A DNA stretch of 64,000 bases from Lysobacter sp. K5869 (GTDB taxonomy: Bacteria > Pseudomonadota > Gammaproteobacteria > Xanthomonadales > Xanthomonadaceae), in contig NZ_CP072597.1 of the NCBI RefSeq assembly GCF_018847975.1, positions 4,627,001-4,691,000 of the forward strand, given 5' to 3'. The notes beneath the pieces are model-generated. The model was not told the DNA's origin. It was given only the letters and a program-made list of their open reading frames with translations, and searched no databases. Shown here in pieces: positions 1 to 8,391 of the stretch. Position 1 is the first letter of the stretch. Every line of letters begins with the position of its first letter. The position numbers and the translations under genes were made by a program.

Positions 1-492
1 CCCGCGCGCGAAGACGAACTGCGACGGCTGCGCGAGCAGGTCGAAGCGATGCAAGCGCAGATCGCCGCATCCGAGCGCCGCCGCGGCGCCGATCCCGCGA
101 CGGCCTCGCCGGACCAGGCGCGCCGTCTGGCCGAACAGGATCGGCAGCGGCACGCGGCCTATGTCGCCGGGCTGCAATCCTCGTTCCGGCTCGAACCGAC
201 CGATCCGCGCTGGTCGGCCGCAACCTCCGCGCGCCTGCTCGATTCGCTGCAACGCGACGATGCGCTGCGCGGCGCCGCGCGCGACGTGGAATGCCGCTCC
301 AGCAGCTGCCGGATCGAGTTGACCCTGGACGCCGCCGGCGCGGTCGACAAGCGCTTGCCGCTGTGGTCGCTGCAGCTCGCCGACGCCTTGCCGCGCATGG
401 TCGGCCAGTCGGTGGTTCGCCCGAACGGCGAACGCGCGCTGGTGCTGTATTTGCTGGGGCCGCAACCCGCGGCCGCGGCGCCGCGCCGATGA
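1..492 (+). CDS. C-terminal part of an uncharacterised protein with N-terminal coiled coil
   Basis: The frame is open from the first base, so the gene begins upstream and only its last 163 residues are visible. An internal ATG at 49 is not needed as a start. The visible N-terminal part is rich in Glu, Arg, Gln and Leu (ELRRLREQVEAMQAQIAASE), typical of a coiled coil. The C-terminal part holds a Cys pair (VECRSSSCRIEL) followed by beta-rich sequence. No family is recognised. The Cys pair suggests a periplasmic or secreted location, but the signal region is outside the window. Confidence 0.7.
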   Translation, partial: PAREDELRRLREQVEAMQAQIAASERRRGADPATASPDQARRLAEQDRQRHAAYVAGLQSSFRLEPTDPRWSAATSARLLDSLQRDDALRGAARDVECRSSSCRIELTLDAAGAVDKRLPLWSLQLADALPRMVGQSVVRPNGERALVLYLLGPQPAAAAPRR

Positions 493-583
493 GCATCGCG
501 CGGCAAAGAACCGGGGTCGGCGGTCGCGCGCCGCCGGACCTAGGGGGGAACGGGACGTCCATCCACAACCATGAGGTGACCCA

Positions 584-1048
584 ATGAACGCTAATGCATC
601 GCTTCTCGGCCTGTCGCTCGCGGCCGGCCTGCTCGGCGCGCTCTGCGCCACGCCGGCGCGCGCCGCCACCGCTCAGAACATCAATCTGCAAGGCAGCGCT
701 TGCCGCAACTACAACGCCAGCGAAGCGCTGGACATCGACTACCTCACCTCCGGCGCGCGCAACATCAACGCCAGCGCGCGCTCGGTGATCTGCCCGGTGG
801 CGCGCCATCCGGTGACCGGGCCGGGGCAGAACTTCTTCGTCGACGGCAGCAACACCAGCGGCTCGCCGGTGTATTGCGGGCTGTACGCCTACGACTACAA
901 CGGCACCCTGCTCAGCTCGACCAGCACCACCTTGCCGGGCTATGCGTCGTTGCCGACGGTGAGCTACTGGGGCTACGTCTCGGTGCTGTGCACGCTGCCG
1001 GGGGGCGGCGCCGCGGTGGTGTACGGCGCCTCGGCCATCGACAACTGA
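584..1048 (+). CDS. Small secreted protein, unknown function
   Basis: 154 residues. A clear Sec signal peptide (MNANASLLGLSLAAGLLGAL...ATPARA) ends near residue 27. The mature part is Tyr-, Asn- and Ser-rich with four Cys that could form two disulfides, and contains FFVDGSNTSGSPVYCGLYAY, which looks like a compact beta fold. An ATG start fits the signal peptide. A hairpin with a T-run follows (1099-1131), so it appears monocistronic. I do not recognise the family; secretion is the only property I infer. Confidence 0.75.
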   Translation: MNANASLLGLSLAAGLLGALCATPARAATAQNINLQGSACRNYNASEALDIDYLTSGARNINASARSVICPVARHPVTGPGQNFFVDGSNTSGSPVYCGLYAYDYNGTLLSSTSTTLPGYASLPTVSYWGYVSVLCTLPGGGAAVVYGASAIDN

Positions 1049-1098
1049 GCTTGCGCGGCCGCGCGATCCATTCCCATCCCATCGCCGGCCGTTCGCTC

Positions 1099-1131
1099 GC
1101 CGGCCCCGGAGCGATCCGGGGCCGGCGTTTT
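1099..1131 (+). terminator. Rho-independent terminator
   Basis: A 12-bp GC-rich stem (GCCGGCCCCGGA / TCCGGGGCCGGC) with a GCGA-type loop is followed by GTTTT. It lies 50 bases after the 584-1048 gene. Confidence 0.75.
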
Positions 1132-1135
1132 GCGC

Positions 1136-1218
1136 GTAGGCGCGGCGTAAGCCGCGACCGCGGAACCGCACTTGCGTCGTAAGCTCGATGGCGCGGTCGC
1201 GGCTTACACCGCTCCTAC
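1136..1218. repeat. Inverted GTAGGAGCGGC-type repeat pair
   Basis: One arm reads GTAGGCGCGGCGTAAGCCGC, the other ends GGCTTACACCGCTCCTAC, with about 30 bases between. This is one of six copies of the same inverted intergenic element in the window; here both arms are slightly degenerate. Confidence 0.8.
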
Positions 1219-1287
1219 GAAAAGCACTGCAACCATCTGGGCGGCGGGCGTATCCAAGACCTCAAACCCGAGGCCAGGATCACCGCC

Positions 1288-2409
1288 ATGCGCAAAGCCC
1301 CCGCCCTGTTCGCCCTGCTGCTGACCGCCGCTTGCGCCGCCGCGCCGGCCGCGGCCGCCGAATGCAAGGACACCGCCAAGTACGCCGACGCCCGCGCGGT
1401 GATCGAAGACCTCGGCCGCATCGTCGCGCCCAACGGCGTGCAAGAGGCTTACGCCGCGCCCATCGGCGGCATCCAGCAATGGATCAACGTGCGCGGCCAG
1501 GACCGCGACAACCCGATCCTGCTGTTCGTCCACGGCGGCCCGGCCTCGCCGCTGATCCCGACGATGTGGCAGTTCCAGCGTCCGCTGGAGGAATACTTCA
1601 CCGTGGTCAACTACGACCAGCGCGGCGCCGGCAAGACCTACACCCTGCAAGACCCGCAGGGCTACGCCGACAGCATCCACATCCCCACCTACGTCGACGA
1701 CGCGATCCAGGTCGCCGAGTACGTGCGCAAGCGCTACGGCAAGCGCAAGATCGTCCTGGCCGGCCACAGCTGGGGCACCATCGTCGGCATGCAGGCCGCG
1801 CTCAAGCGCCCCGACCTGTTCTACGCCTACGTCGGCATCGGCCAGGCGATCAAGGTGATGGAGAACGAGAAACTCAGCTTCGACTACGGCATGCAGCAGG
1901 CGCTGGCGCACGGCAACACCGCCGCGGTCGAGGAAATGAAGACCATCGCGCCCTACCCCGGCGACCGGCCGGTGACCCGAGAACGCATCATCACCGCGCG
2001 CAAGTGGGCGCAGTACTACGGCGGCCTGACCGCCTACCGCGACGAATCGCCGTACTTCTACCGCGCCCCGCGCCTGTCGCCGGATTACGCCAGCGATTGC
2101 GAACGCGCCGCCGTCGACGAAGGCAACGTCTATTCGCTGGGCAAGCTGCTGCCGGAATTCCTCGCCACCGACCTGAGCGGCGTGCGCGAATTCCCGATCC
2201 CGGTGCTGATGTTCATGGGCCGCCACGACTACACCACGCCCTCGCAGCCGACCGAAGCGTGGCTCAAGCGGGTCAAGGCGCCGTACAAGCGCGGCGTGTG
2301 GTTCGAACGCTCCTCACACATGATGCAGTGGGAGGAGCCGGGCAAGCTGTTGATGAGTCTGGTGACGTACGTGCGGCCGTTGACCCAGGAGCCGCCCGCG
2401 GCGCGTTGA
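1288..2409 (+). CDS. Secreted alpha/beta hydrolase, prolyl-aminopeptidase-like (S33)
   Basis: 373 residues with a signal peptide ending near residue 24 (APAAAA). The oxyanion motif HGGP is at 82-85, the nucleophile elbow GHSWG puts Ser161 in the active site, and Asp314 (GRHDYTTP) and His344 (RSSHMM) complete a likely triad. HGGPxS together with GxSWG is the signature of proline-iminopeptidase-type S33 hydrolases. The predicted role is release of N-terminal residues, or a related amide or ester hydrolysis, in the periplasm or outside the cell. Substrate is unproven. The gene stands alone after an inverted repeat and converges with the next gene. Confidence 0.85.
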   Translation: MRKAPALFALLLTAACAAAPAAAAECKDTAKYADARAVIEDLGRIVAPNGVQEAYAAPIGGIQQWINVRGQDRDNPILLFVHGGPASPLIPTMWQFQRPLEEYFTVVNYDQRGAGKTYTLQDPQGYADSIHIPTYVDDAIQVAEYVRKRYGKRKIVLAGHSWGTIVGMQAALKRPDLFYAYVGIGQAIKVMENEKLSFDYGMQQALAHGNTAAVEEMKTIAPYPGDRPVTRERIITARKWAQYYGGLTAYRDESPYFYRAPRLSPDYASDCERAAVDEGNVYSLGKLLPEFLATDLSGVREFPIPVLMFMGRHDYTTPSQPTEAWLKRVKAPYKRGVWFERSSHMMQWEEPGKLLMSLVTYVRPLTQEPPAAR

Positions 2410-2443
2410 GTCTCGCGAAGCCGAGCCCGGCCCCGCGCCGGGC

Positions 2444-3046
2444 TCAGGCCGCGGCGAAGAACATCAGATAGACGAAACGCGCGTTCTCGGGGCGATCGCC
2501 GAATCCCGGACCGGCCGTGTGCCACAGCCATGGCCGCAGCAGCACCAGGCGATTGAAGCGCATCGGCACGGTCATGGTCGGCTCCCAGCAGCTGTCGTCC
2601 ATGCCGTCGCGTTCGATGATGTCGGTATGCGCCTCGTCGATCGACGCGTAGCCCAGATCCGCCAACTCGCGCTCGTTCATCGGCCGGCGGTCGGTGTTGG
2701 TGCGGCGATGGCGGAAGAACTCGGTGCCGCCGCGGCAATCTTCCGGCCGGCTCAAATACAACACGCCGGACCAATAGCCCGGATCCACGTGCACCTTGCC
2801 GCGGCCTTCGTCGCTGCCCAGGGTGATGCGGAACTTGGCGTGCGACCCCTGCGGCGACAGCGGCTTGAGCCGCTCGCCGACGATGCTGGAAACGTAATGC
2901 TCCAGCCCGTCCAGCTCGATGCGCTCCTGCGAATTGCGTCCGGGGAACGCGCCCTGCTGATCCGGATAGGTCAGCTTGAGCCCGGCTTGGCGCAGCCCTT
3001 CGGCCTGGCCGAAGAAATCGTCGACGACGATCAGCGAGGTGGTCAT
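2444..3046 (-). CDS. DUF6445-like 2-oxoglutarate/Fe(II) oxygenase-fold protein
   Basis: 200 residues, taking MTTSLIVVDDFF as the start; the frame stays open further upstream but that extension is low-complexity and lies within the promoter area. A possible iron facial triad is His86 and Asp88 (KVHVDPG) plus His176 (WLWHTAG), with Arg190 placed to bind a co-substrate carboxylate. Sequence style (GYWSGVLYLSRPEDCRGGTE) matches the prolyl-hydroxylase-like DUF6445 group of Xanthomonadaceae, whose substrates are not established. No signal peptide, so cytoplasmic. It converges with the S33 hydrolase. Confidence 0.75.
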   Translation of the reverse strand: MTTSLIVVDDFFGQAEGLRQAGLKLTYPDQQGAFPGRNSQERIELDGLEHYVSSIVGERLKPLSPQGSHAKFRITLGSDEGRGKVHVDPGYWSGVLYLSRPEDCRGGTEFFRHRRTNTDRRPMNERELADLGYASIDEAHTDIIERDGMDDSCWEPTMTVPMRFNRLVLLRPWLWHTAGPGFGDRPENARFVYLMFFAAA

Positions 3047-3372
3047 GCGGCGAAAAGTCCTGAATACGCCGCGATCCCCGGCGCGCCGACGATGGTAGGC
3101 GATGTCGCCGGGATTGGCGACCGCGTGCGAAGCCTCGCCCGCGGCCCGGCGGCCGCTCGCATCGAGCGCGCGGCGACGCACCCGAACGGGACCGGGTCGA
3201 ACGTCGCAGCGCGCGCTCCGCCGCCTGCGCGCCGACGACCGCGACCGCCGCATCCACCCCTTCCCTTTGGTGCAATACCCAAGCCCCCCGCCCGGGTCCA
3301 GCATCGATGCGATGTTCGGACCGGCCCGGCATCCGCCGCGGCCGCGCACACACCCTGGGGAGGGAAACGCGC

Positions 3373-4506
3373 ATGTTCCGCAGCACGCTCCAATGGCTTT
3401 CCGCCAGCGCCGCGACGCTGGCCCTGGCCGCCGCCGGCGGCTTCGCCGCGCTCGCGCCCACCGACGCCTACGCGCTCGATTGCGGCGCCAACAACGGCTA
3501 CACCTGCCAAGGCGCCGCCAGCCAGTACGCCGGCGGTTTCGCGCCGGGCGTCGGCAGCGGCGGGTTCGGCGGCGGCGATTGCGTCGCCACGCGCACGCCG
3601 GTGGTGTTCATCGCCGGCAACGGCGACAGCGCGATCAGCTTCGACATGCCGCCGGCCGCGGTGAGCGGCTACGCGACGCCGGCGAACTCGGTCTACGACG
3701 AGCTCAAGGCGCGCGGCTACAACGATTGCGAACTGTTCGGCATCACCTATCTCGACGCCGACGAACGCGGCTCGCCGCAGTACAACTACCACCAGCCGTC
3801 CAAGTACCAGATCCTCAAGACCTTCATCGACAAGGTGAAGCTCTACACCGGCCGCAGTCAGGTCGACATCGTCGCCCATTCGCTGGGCTCGTCGATGGCG
3901 CTGGCGACGCTGCGCTATTACGGCTATCAGGCCAGCGTGCGCCGCTTCGTCAACATCGGCGGCGGCCTGCGCGGCCTGCAGACCTGCCTGAGCACCGGCT
4001 ATCAGTCGCCGTACGCGCCGACCTGCAACGCCGAGGCCTACGTGTTCCCGTACGACTACTACACCTTCGGCCTGTTCCCGAGCAGCGGCGTGCCCTATTA
4101 CGGCTACAACCGCTGGACCGGCAGCGGCAGCAACAGCCTGCGCGCGATGCCGACGATGTATTCCTCGATCGCCTTCTACACCATCACCGCCGGCACCTAC
4201 GATCAGATCCAGTGCTTCACCACCAGCTATTCGGCTGGCTGCGCCGACAGCGCGCTGTTCGCCGCGGCCAGCAACCTCAAGGCGCAGGTGGACATCGGTT
4301 TCGGCTCGGCCGCTTACAGCTACGATTGGAACTGGAGCGACGGCAGCCCGTACAACATCGGCGGCGGCGACACCAGCAACGGCGTCGGCCATTTCCGCTC
4401 CAAGACCAACGCCGGGCGCATCGTCTACAACATGCTGGCGACCACCTGCACCACCGGTTGCGCCAACGGCTACGCCGGCGTCAACGGGCCGGCGGTCAAT
4501 CGCTGA
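3373..4506 (+). CDS. Secreted PhaZ7-like poly(3-hydroxybutyrate) depolymerase
   Basis: 377 residues; the ATG at 3373 follows GGGGAGGG and gives a signal peptide cleaved after DAYA (residue 34), so the mature protein starts LDCGANNG. Mature sequence runs closely parallel to PhaZ7 of Paucimonas lemoignei as I remember it: YAGGFAPGVG, SFDMPP, QVDIVAHSLG and NGVGHFR all have direct counterparts. The lipase box is AHSLG with Ser170 as nucleophile, Asp277 (TYDQIQC) and His340 (GVGHFR) as the other triad members. PhaZ7 attacks amorphous polyhydroxybutyrate outside the cell. Action on polymer released from lysed neighbours is an inference. A related lipase activity is the alternative. Confidence 0.85.
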   Translation: MFRSTLQWLSASAATLALAAAGGFAALAPTDAYALDCGANNGYTCQGAASQYAGGFAPGVGSGGFGGGDCVATRTPVVFIAGNGDSAISFDMPPAAVSGYATPANSVYDELKARGYNDCELFGITYLDADERGSPQYNYHQPSKYQILKTFIDKVKLYTGRSQVDIVAHSLGSSMALATLRYYGYQASVRRFVNIGGGLRGLQTCLSTGYQSPYAPTCNAEAYVFPYDYYTFGLFPSSGVPYYGYNRWTGSGSNSLRAMPTMYSSIAFYTITAGTYDQIQCFTTSYSAGCADSALFAAASNLKAQVDIGFGSAAYSYDWNWSDGSPYNIGGGDTSNGVGHFRSKTNAGRIVYNMLATTCTTGCANGYAGVNGPAVNR

Positions 4507-4831
4507 GCGCCACGCGCCCGCGAGTCCGGTCCGATCGCGCCGCCGATCGGATCGGACACCCGTTCAGTCCTGAGCGCGCGCCGGCGCATCGACCGGGCGC
4601 TACTCGTGCGCCGCGCGCGAAACCACCCGCGAGGCTCACCGCCGATTCGTGACGGCACTCGCGCAACCCCGATTCCGCCGCGCCGGCATGACCGGCGCCG
4701 GCGCGCCAGCGCGTTGCCATTAGCGCCGCGCCCATCGCGGCACGCACGCCAACGCCGGCGGACCCGTTCCGCGCGGACATCGCCCACCGGCGCGGGGCCG
4801 GCACGCCCGCCCGCGTCACGCAGGAGGTCTC
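4507..4831. other. Intergenic region, 325 bases
   Basis: No gene is supported here. It contains short GATCGG palindromes just after the depolymerase stop. Just before the next gene lies GCAGGAGGTCTC, its strong ribosome binding site. Confidence 0.6.
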
Positions 4832-5206
4832 ATGAATCGTTCGATCGCATCGACCGTCTGTCTGTTGCTGTGCTTCGGCGTCGCCCATGCCGCGCCGCCG
4901 TCGGCCAAGCCCGCAGCCGATAAAGCCGCGCTCTCCGCGTTCCCCAAGGCCGCCGCCTCGGCCTGCAGCCTGCCGCCCAAGCGCGATCCCTTCACCTTCT
5001 GGAACAGCTGCAAGGACGTGCGCATGAACGGCTGCACCCTGGAAGCGAGCTGCCGCCAGCGCGACGGCAACTGGCGCAACACCAGCTTCGACATGAATAA
5101 ATTCAGCCAGTGCTATTCCGACTTCTTCGGCGGCCGCAACCTGGTCAACGAGAACGGCAAGCTGTGCTGCGGCTATGCCGGAACGCCGCAGATCTGCGGC
5201 ACCTGA
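4832..5206 (+). CDS. Small secreted protein with a cyanovirin-N-like (CVNH) domain
   Basis: 124 residues after a strong AGGAGG site. The signal peptide ends at AHAA (about residue 21). Residues 54-114 read SCKDVRMNGCTLEASCRQRD followed by GNWRNTSFDMNKF and an asparagine-rich NENGKLCC stretch. This matches the CVNH pattern (cysteine, NG..L.A.C...DG....TS.DLN....N.NG.L). CVNH proteins bind mannose-rich glycans. Extra cysteines compared with cyanovirin suggest added disulfides. Recognition of foreign glycans is inferred only. An inverted repeat pair follows the stop codon. Confidence 0.65.
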   Translation: MNRSIASTVCLLLCFGVAHAAPPSAKPAADKAALSAFPKAAASACSLPPKRDPFTFWNSCKDVRMNGCTLEASCRQRDGNWRNTSFDMNKFSQCYSDFFGGRNLVNENGKLCCGYAGTPQICGT

Positions 5207-5222
5207 GCCGCTAGCCGAAGCC

Positions 5223-5321
5223 CTGTAGGAGCGGCGCGAGCCGCGACCGCGACAACGCAGCTACGACGGAAGTTTCGACGCGGTTGGGTTGTCGCGGTCG
5301 CGGCTCGCGCCGCTCCTACAG
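5223..5321. repeat. Inverted CTGTAGGAGCGGC repeat pair
   Basis: Left arm CTGTAGGAGCGGCGCGAGCC continues into GCGACCGCGACAAC; the right arm is its near-perfect reverse complement, ending GCCGCTCCTACAG. Total span 99 bases. It sits between two convergent genes, where a bidirectional transcription stop would be useful. Confidence 0.9.
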
Positions 5322-5338
5322 GTGTGCTTCGCGGGGGC

Positions 5339-5842
5339 TCAGCGGTTGACGTCGTTCTCGTGGCAACTCAGCTTGGCGTAACGCCCCGCCGGCAGGCTCA
5401 CGCCGAGATGGCGGTCGCTCAGCGCCTCGACCGGGTCGTACTTCGGCTCGAACGTGCAGGCATTGGCCTTGGCGAACTTCTCCATCGCCGCGGTGCTGCC
5501 GGACACGCGCACCACCGCGCTGACGCCTTCGTCGACGCAGCAGCCGACGTACTGGGTCATGTACTCCTCTTCCACCAGCACCAGGCTCTGGCCCATGAAC
5601 GGCGCCGGCTTCTTGAGCACGCGGTAGTCGGTGTAATCGGCGCGCACGTTCGGCTTGAGGTCGAAGTAGCCGGCCTGGATGTAGGCCTGCAGCGCGGGGC
5701 CGGACGGCGCGGCGCGCTCGCCCTTGGCGCGGTCGTAGCGCATCGCCTCGGTCAGGCCTTTCTCCAGCGCCGCGTCGTCGGCGAAGGCGGCCAGCGGCGA
5801 CAGGGCGCAGGCCAGCACGGCCAACAGCAGGGGAGCTTTCAT
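5339..5842 (-). CDS. Secreted protein, unknown function
   Basis: 167 residues with a signal peptide (MKAPLLLAVLACALSPLAAF, cleaved near residue 21). The site AAGGAGATC lies 6 bases before the ATG. Sequence is mixed alpha/beta, with three cysteines (GCCVDEG and a C-terminal ACTF). A region MTQYVGCCVDEGVSAVVRVS could hold a redox or metal-binding pair. I recognise no family. It is flanked on both sides by inverted repeats and looks monocistronic. Confidence 0.75.
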   Translation of the reverse strand: MKAPLLLAVLACALSPLAAFADDAALEKGLTEAMRYDRAKGERAAPSGPALQAYIQAGYFDLKPNVRADYTDYRVLKKPAPFMGQSLVLVEEEYMTQYVGCCVDEGVSAVVRVSGSTAAMEKFAKANACTFEPKYDPVEALSDRHLGVSLPAGRYAKLSCHENDVNR

Positions 5843-5920
5843 CGGGGGATCTCCTTATCGCGATCGTTCGCCCGGTGCGGGCGGCGCGACAGCCTACCAT
5901 CGGCGATGCGCGGTTTCTCG

Positions 5921-6084
5921 CTGTAGGAGCGGCGTAAGCCGCGAACACCCGAAGCGACGCAAAAACGCGTGGCGTCCGAAGCCCGCAGCGCTAAGGACGC
6001 TTTAATGCGTCCGCGCATCTTGGCTTCGGTCGGGGCGCTTTCGTGCGTCGCTTCGGGTGTTCGCGGCTTACGCCGCTCCTACAG
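5921..6084. repeat. Inverted CTGTAGGAGCGGC repeat pair with long palindromic spacer
   Basis: Arms CTGTAGGAGCGGCGTAAGCC and its complement at 6065-6084 enclose about 125 bases. The inverted match continues inside (GAACACCCGAAGCGACGCA against TGCGTCGCTTCGGGTGTTC), so the whole element could fold into one very long hairpin. Confidence 0.85.
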
Positions 6085-6102
6085 GCGGATCCCTAGGACG
6101 CG

Positions 6103-6465
6103 TTACACGCCGCAGCCGCCGCCGGGGACCAGCGGGCGCACTTCGCATTCGATGTCCCAGCCGTCGCCGTGCACGTCGAGGAAACGGCGGGTGTGGGCGA
6201 TCGCCGCGTCCAGATCGGGCGCCTCGAACAAGGCGTAGCCGCCGATCACTTCCTTGCTTTCGGTGAACGGCCCGTCGGTGGCGCTGATCTTGCCGCCGCG
6301 CAGGCGCAGGCGCTTGCCTTGCGCGCTGGGCAGCAGGCCGGAGGTCTGGATCAGCACGCCTTCGCGGGTCATCTCCTCCATCAGCCGGCCCATGTCGGCC
6401 ATGAGCCGCTCGTCCGGCGCGGCGGCGGTGGTTTCGTCGATTCGGATCAGGGAAAGAAAGCGCAT
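6103..6465 (-). CDS. YciI-family (YCII-related) protein
   Basis: 120 residues, cytoplasmic. The family pattern DGPFTESKEVIGGYALFEAP is at about 64-83, followed by the amphipathic helix of the ferredoxin-like dimeric fold. Members of this family are often found near ECF sigma factors and have no settled reaction. No sigma-factor gene is visible here. Preceded by the FG-GAP gene on the same strand at about 145 bases, so co-transcription is possible but not required. Confidence 0.85.
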   Translation of the reverse strand: MRFLSLIRIDETTAAAPDERLMADMGRLMEEMTREGVLIQTSGLLPSAQGKRLRLRGGKISATDGPFTESKEVIGGYALFEAPDLDAAIAHTRRFLDVHGDGWDIECEVRPLVPGGGCGV

Positions 6466-6609
6466 GCAGGCTCCGTAAAGTGGGCTCGAGAGAGCCCGAC
6501 CATCGGGCTCTTACCGAGACGACGAATACGCAGCGCCGATTTCGACAATCCCGCGCAGCGCGGCCGCTAATTCGGCCGCGCCGCCTATTTCGGCAAATCG
6601 CCGCCGTCT

Positions 6610-8391
6610 TCAGCGCTTGCGCCAGGCCCGCAGCAAGCGCATCGGCGTGCGCGCCGGGGCGGTGGTGAAACGCCGCGGCAGCCCGCCGCCGCGGCGGGTC
6701 TGGCCCTGGCCCTGGCGCTGGAACTGCGTGCGCTGCTGCAGCGAGGGCGACCGGCGCGTCTGCGCCTGACGCTGGTACTGCATCGACCGGCGCGCCTGCA
6801 TCTGCCGCTGGAACTGGGTCTGCCCGCCGCCGCGCGCCTGCCGCTGCACCAGCACGGTCTGGCGCACCTGCTTCTGCGCCTGCGCCTGCGTCTGCATCGG
6901 CGCGGCGGCGCCCGCCGGGGCCGGCGCCGGGGCCGCGCGCGGCGCGGATTCGTCGAACCGGTAGTTCTGCAGCCCCATCGGCGCCGGCGCGCAACCGCGG
7001 CCGTAATAGAACCAGACGCCTTGACGGCCGGCGGCCACCGCCACGTCGCGGCAACCGTCGCCGTTGAAATCGCCGTGGACGAGCCCGTGCGCGCCGATCC
7101 GCGCCAACGCGCGCGAAGCGCCGCGCCACTGCGGCGCGGCCGGCGCGCCGTCGCGCTGCGCTTGATAGGCCAGCACGCCCGCGTCGCCCGGCGCGCCGGC
7201 CGGATGCTGCACCGACACCACGTCGGCGCGCCCGTCGCCGTCGAAATCGGCGATCTGCGGCGGCGAGATCGCGGCGAAGCCCGGATACGGCCGCGCCGCA
7301 GCGAATCCGCCGTCGGCCGAGCGCAAGGACAGCGACGACATCCCGGCCTCGGCGCTGCCGACCAGCAGGTCCGCGCGGCCGTCGCCGTCGAAATCGCCCA
7401 GCGCCGGCATCGCCGCCGGCCACGCCGGCAACGAACCGATCGGCGAGGCCTCGCCCAACCCGCCTTCCGCCAATTGCGGCCGCCACAGCAAGCGGCTGCC
7501 GCCGCGCGCGGCGTCGGGTTCGCGGTAAATCAGGTCGCGGCGGCCGTCGCCGTCGAAGTCCAGCACGCCGACCACGCGCGCCGACGGCCCGCCGAGCGGC
7601 GCCTCAGCGATCTCGCGGATGCCGCCTTGCCCGTCGCCGTACAGCGTGCGCACCCGGGTGCAGGCGTCGCCGGCCCGGCGCGCGCATTCGCCCGCGGCGC
7701 CCGCGCGCTGGACCAAGGCGACGAGGTCTTCGCGTCCGTCCTGATCCACGTCCATCGCGTTCAACTCGTCGGCCGCGCCGATCTCGACCGGCACCCGGCG
7801 CAGGCTCAGGCCGCCGCGGCCGTCGGACAGCAGCACGTCCAGACCCGCCGGCAACGCGCTGGCGGGCGCGGCCTCGCGCGCGACGACGACGTCCATCGCG
7901 CCGTCGCCGTTGAGATCGACCAGCAGCGCGCTCGTCGCGGGCCGGCCGCCGCCATTGGGAGCGCTCCACACCCGCGGCGGAAACCGCAGCCCGCCTTGCG
8001 GTTTTTGCGCGAACACCTGGACGCTGCCGTCTTCGGTGGTCGCGACCAGATCGTCGCGGCCGTCGCCGTCGACATCGCCGACCGCCACCGAGACGAACGC
8101 CCGCTCGCCGCCGCCTCGGCTCGAATTCGGATCGGCGACGCCGGACCGATAGCGCGGCCCTGGGACCAAGGCATAACCGCCGGCGCCGCCGGCCGGCGCG
8201 GCGGACGGCGCGCGCGGGTCGTCGGCGGCGCGCTGGGGCGCGGGCGCGCCGCCGATCGGCGCGGCCTCCGGCGCGGAGGCCGGCGCCGGAGTCTGCGCCG
8301 CCGCGGCCGCCGGCGCGCGCGGCCACGAAAACACCGCCACCAGTCCGGCGAAGCCGACACCGATCCAAATCTTCCAAGCCCACCCGCGCAT
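6610..8391 (-). CDS. FG-GAP/VCBS-repeat beta-propeller protein with Gln/Arg-rich tail
   Basis: 593 residues. An N-terminal hydrophobic segment (IWIGVGFAGLVAVFS, residues 9-23) is a signal anchor or uncleaved signal. After a Pro/Ala-rich linker there are seven D-x-[DN]-x-D-G-x-x-D calcium-binding-type motifs (DVDGDGRDDL, DLNGDGAMDV, DVDQDGREDL, DFDGDGRRDL, DFDGDGRADL, DFDGDGRADV, DFNGDGCRDV), enough for one seven-bladed propeller. From about residue 485 the sequence turns into a tail of Gln, Arg, Met and Thr (QTQAQAQKQVRQ, QRQMQARRSMQYQRQAQ). The tail looks disordered and strongly basic, suited to binding nucleic acid or acidic polymers; that is inference. Function unknown. Confidence 0.75.
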   Translation of the reverse strand: MRGWAWKIWIGVGFAGLVAVFSWPRAPAAAAAQTPAPASAPEAAPIGGAPAPQRAADDPRAPSAAPAGGAGGYALVPGPRYRSGVADPNSSRGGGERAFVSVAVGDVDGDGRDDLVATTEDGSVQVFAQKPQGGLRFPPRVWSAPNGGGRPATSALLVDLNGDGAMDVVVAREAAPASALPAGLDVLLSDGRGGLSLRRVPVEIGAADELNAMDVDQDGREDLVALVQRAGAAGECARRAGDACTRVRTLYGDGQGGIREIAEAPLGGPSARVVGVLDFDGDGRRDLIYREPDAARGGSRLLWRPQLAEGGLGEASPIGSLPAWPAAMPALGDFDGDGRADLLVGSAEAGMSSLSLRSADGGFAAARPYPGFAAISPPQIADFDGDGRADVVSVQHPAGAPGDAGVLAYQAQRDGAPAAPQWRGASRALARIGAHGLVHGDFNGDGCRDVAVAAGRQGVWFYYGRGCAPAPMGLQNYRFDESAPRAAPAPAPAGAAAPMQTQAQAQKQVRQTVLVQRQARGGGQTQFQRQMQARRSMQYQRQAQTRRSPSLQQRTQFQRQGQGQTRRGGGLPRRFTTAPARTPMRLLRAWRKR

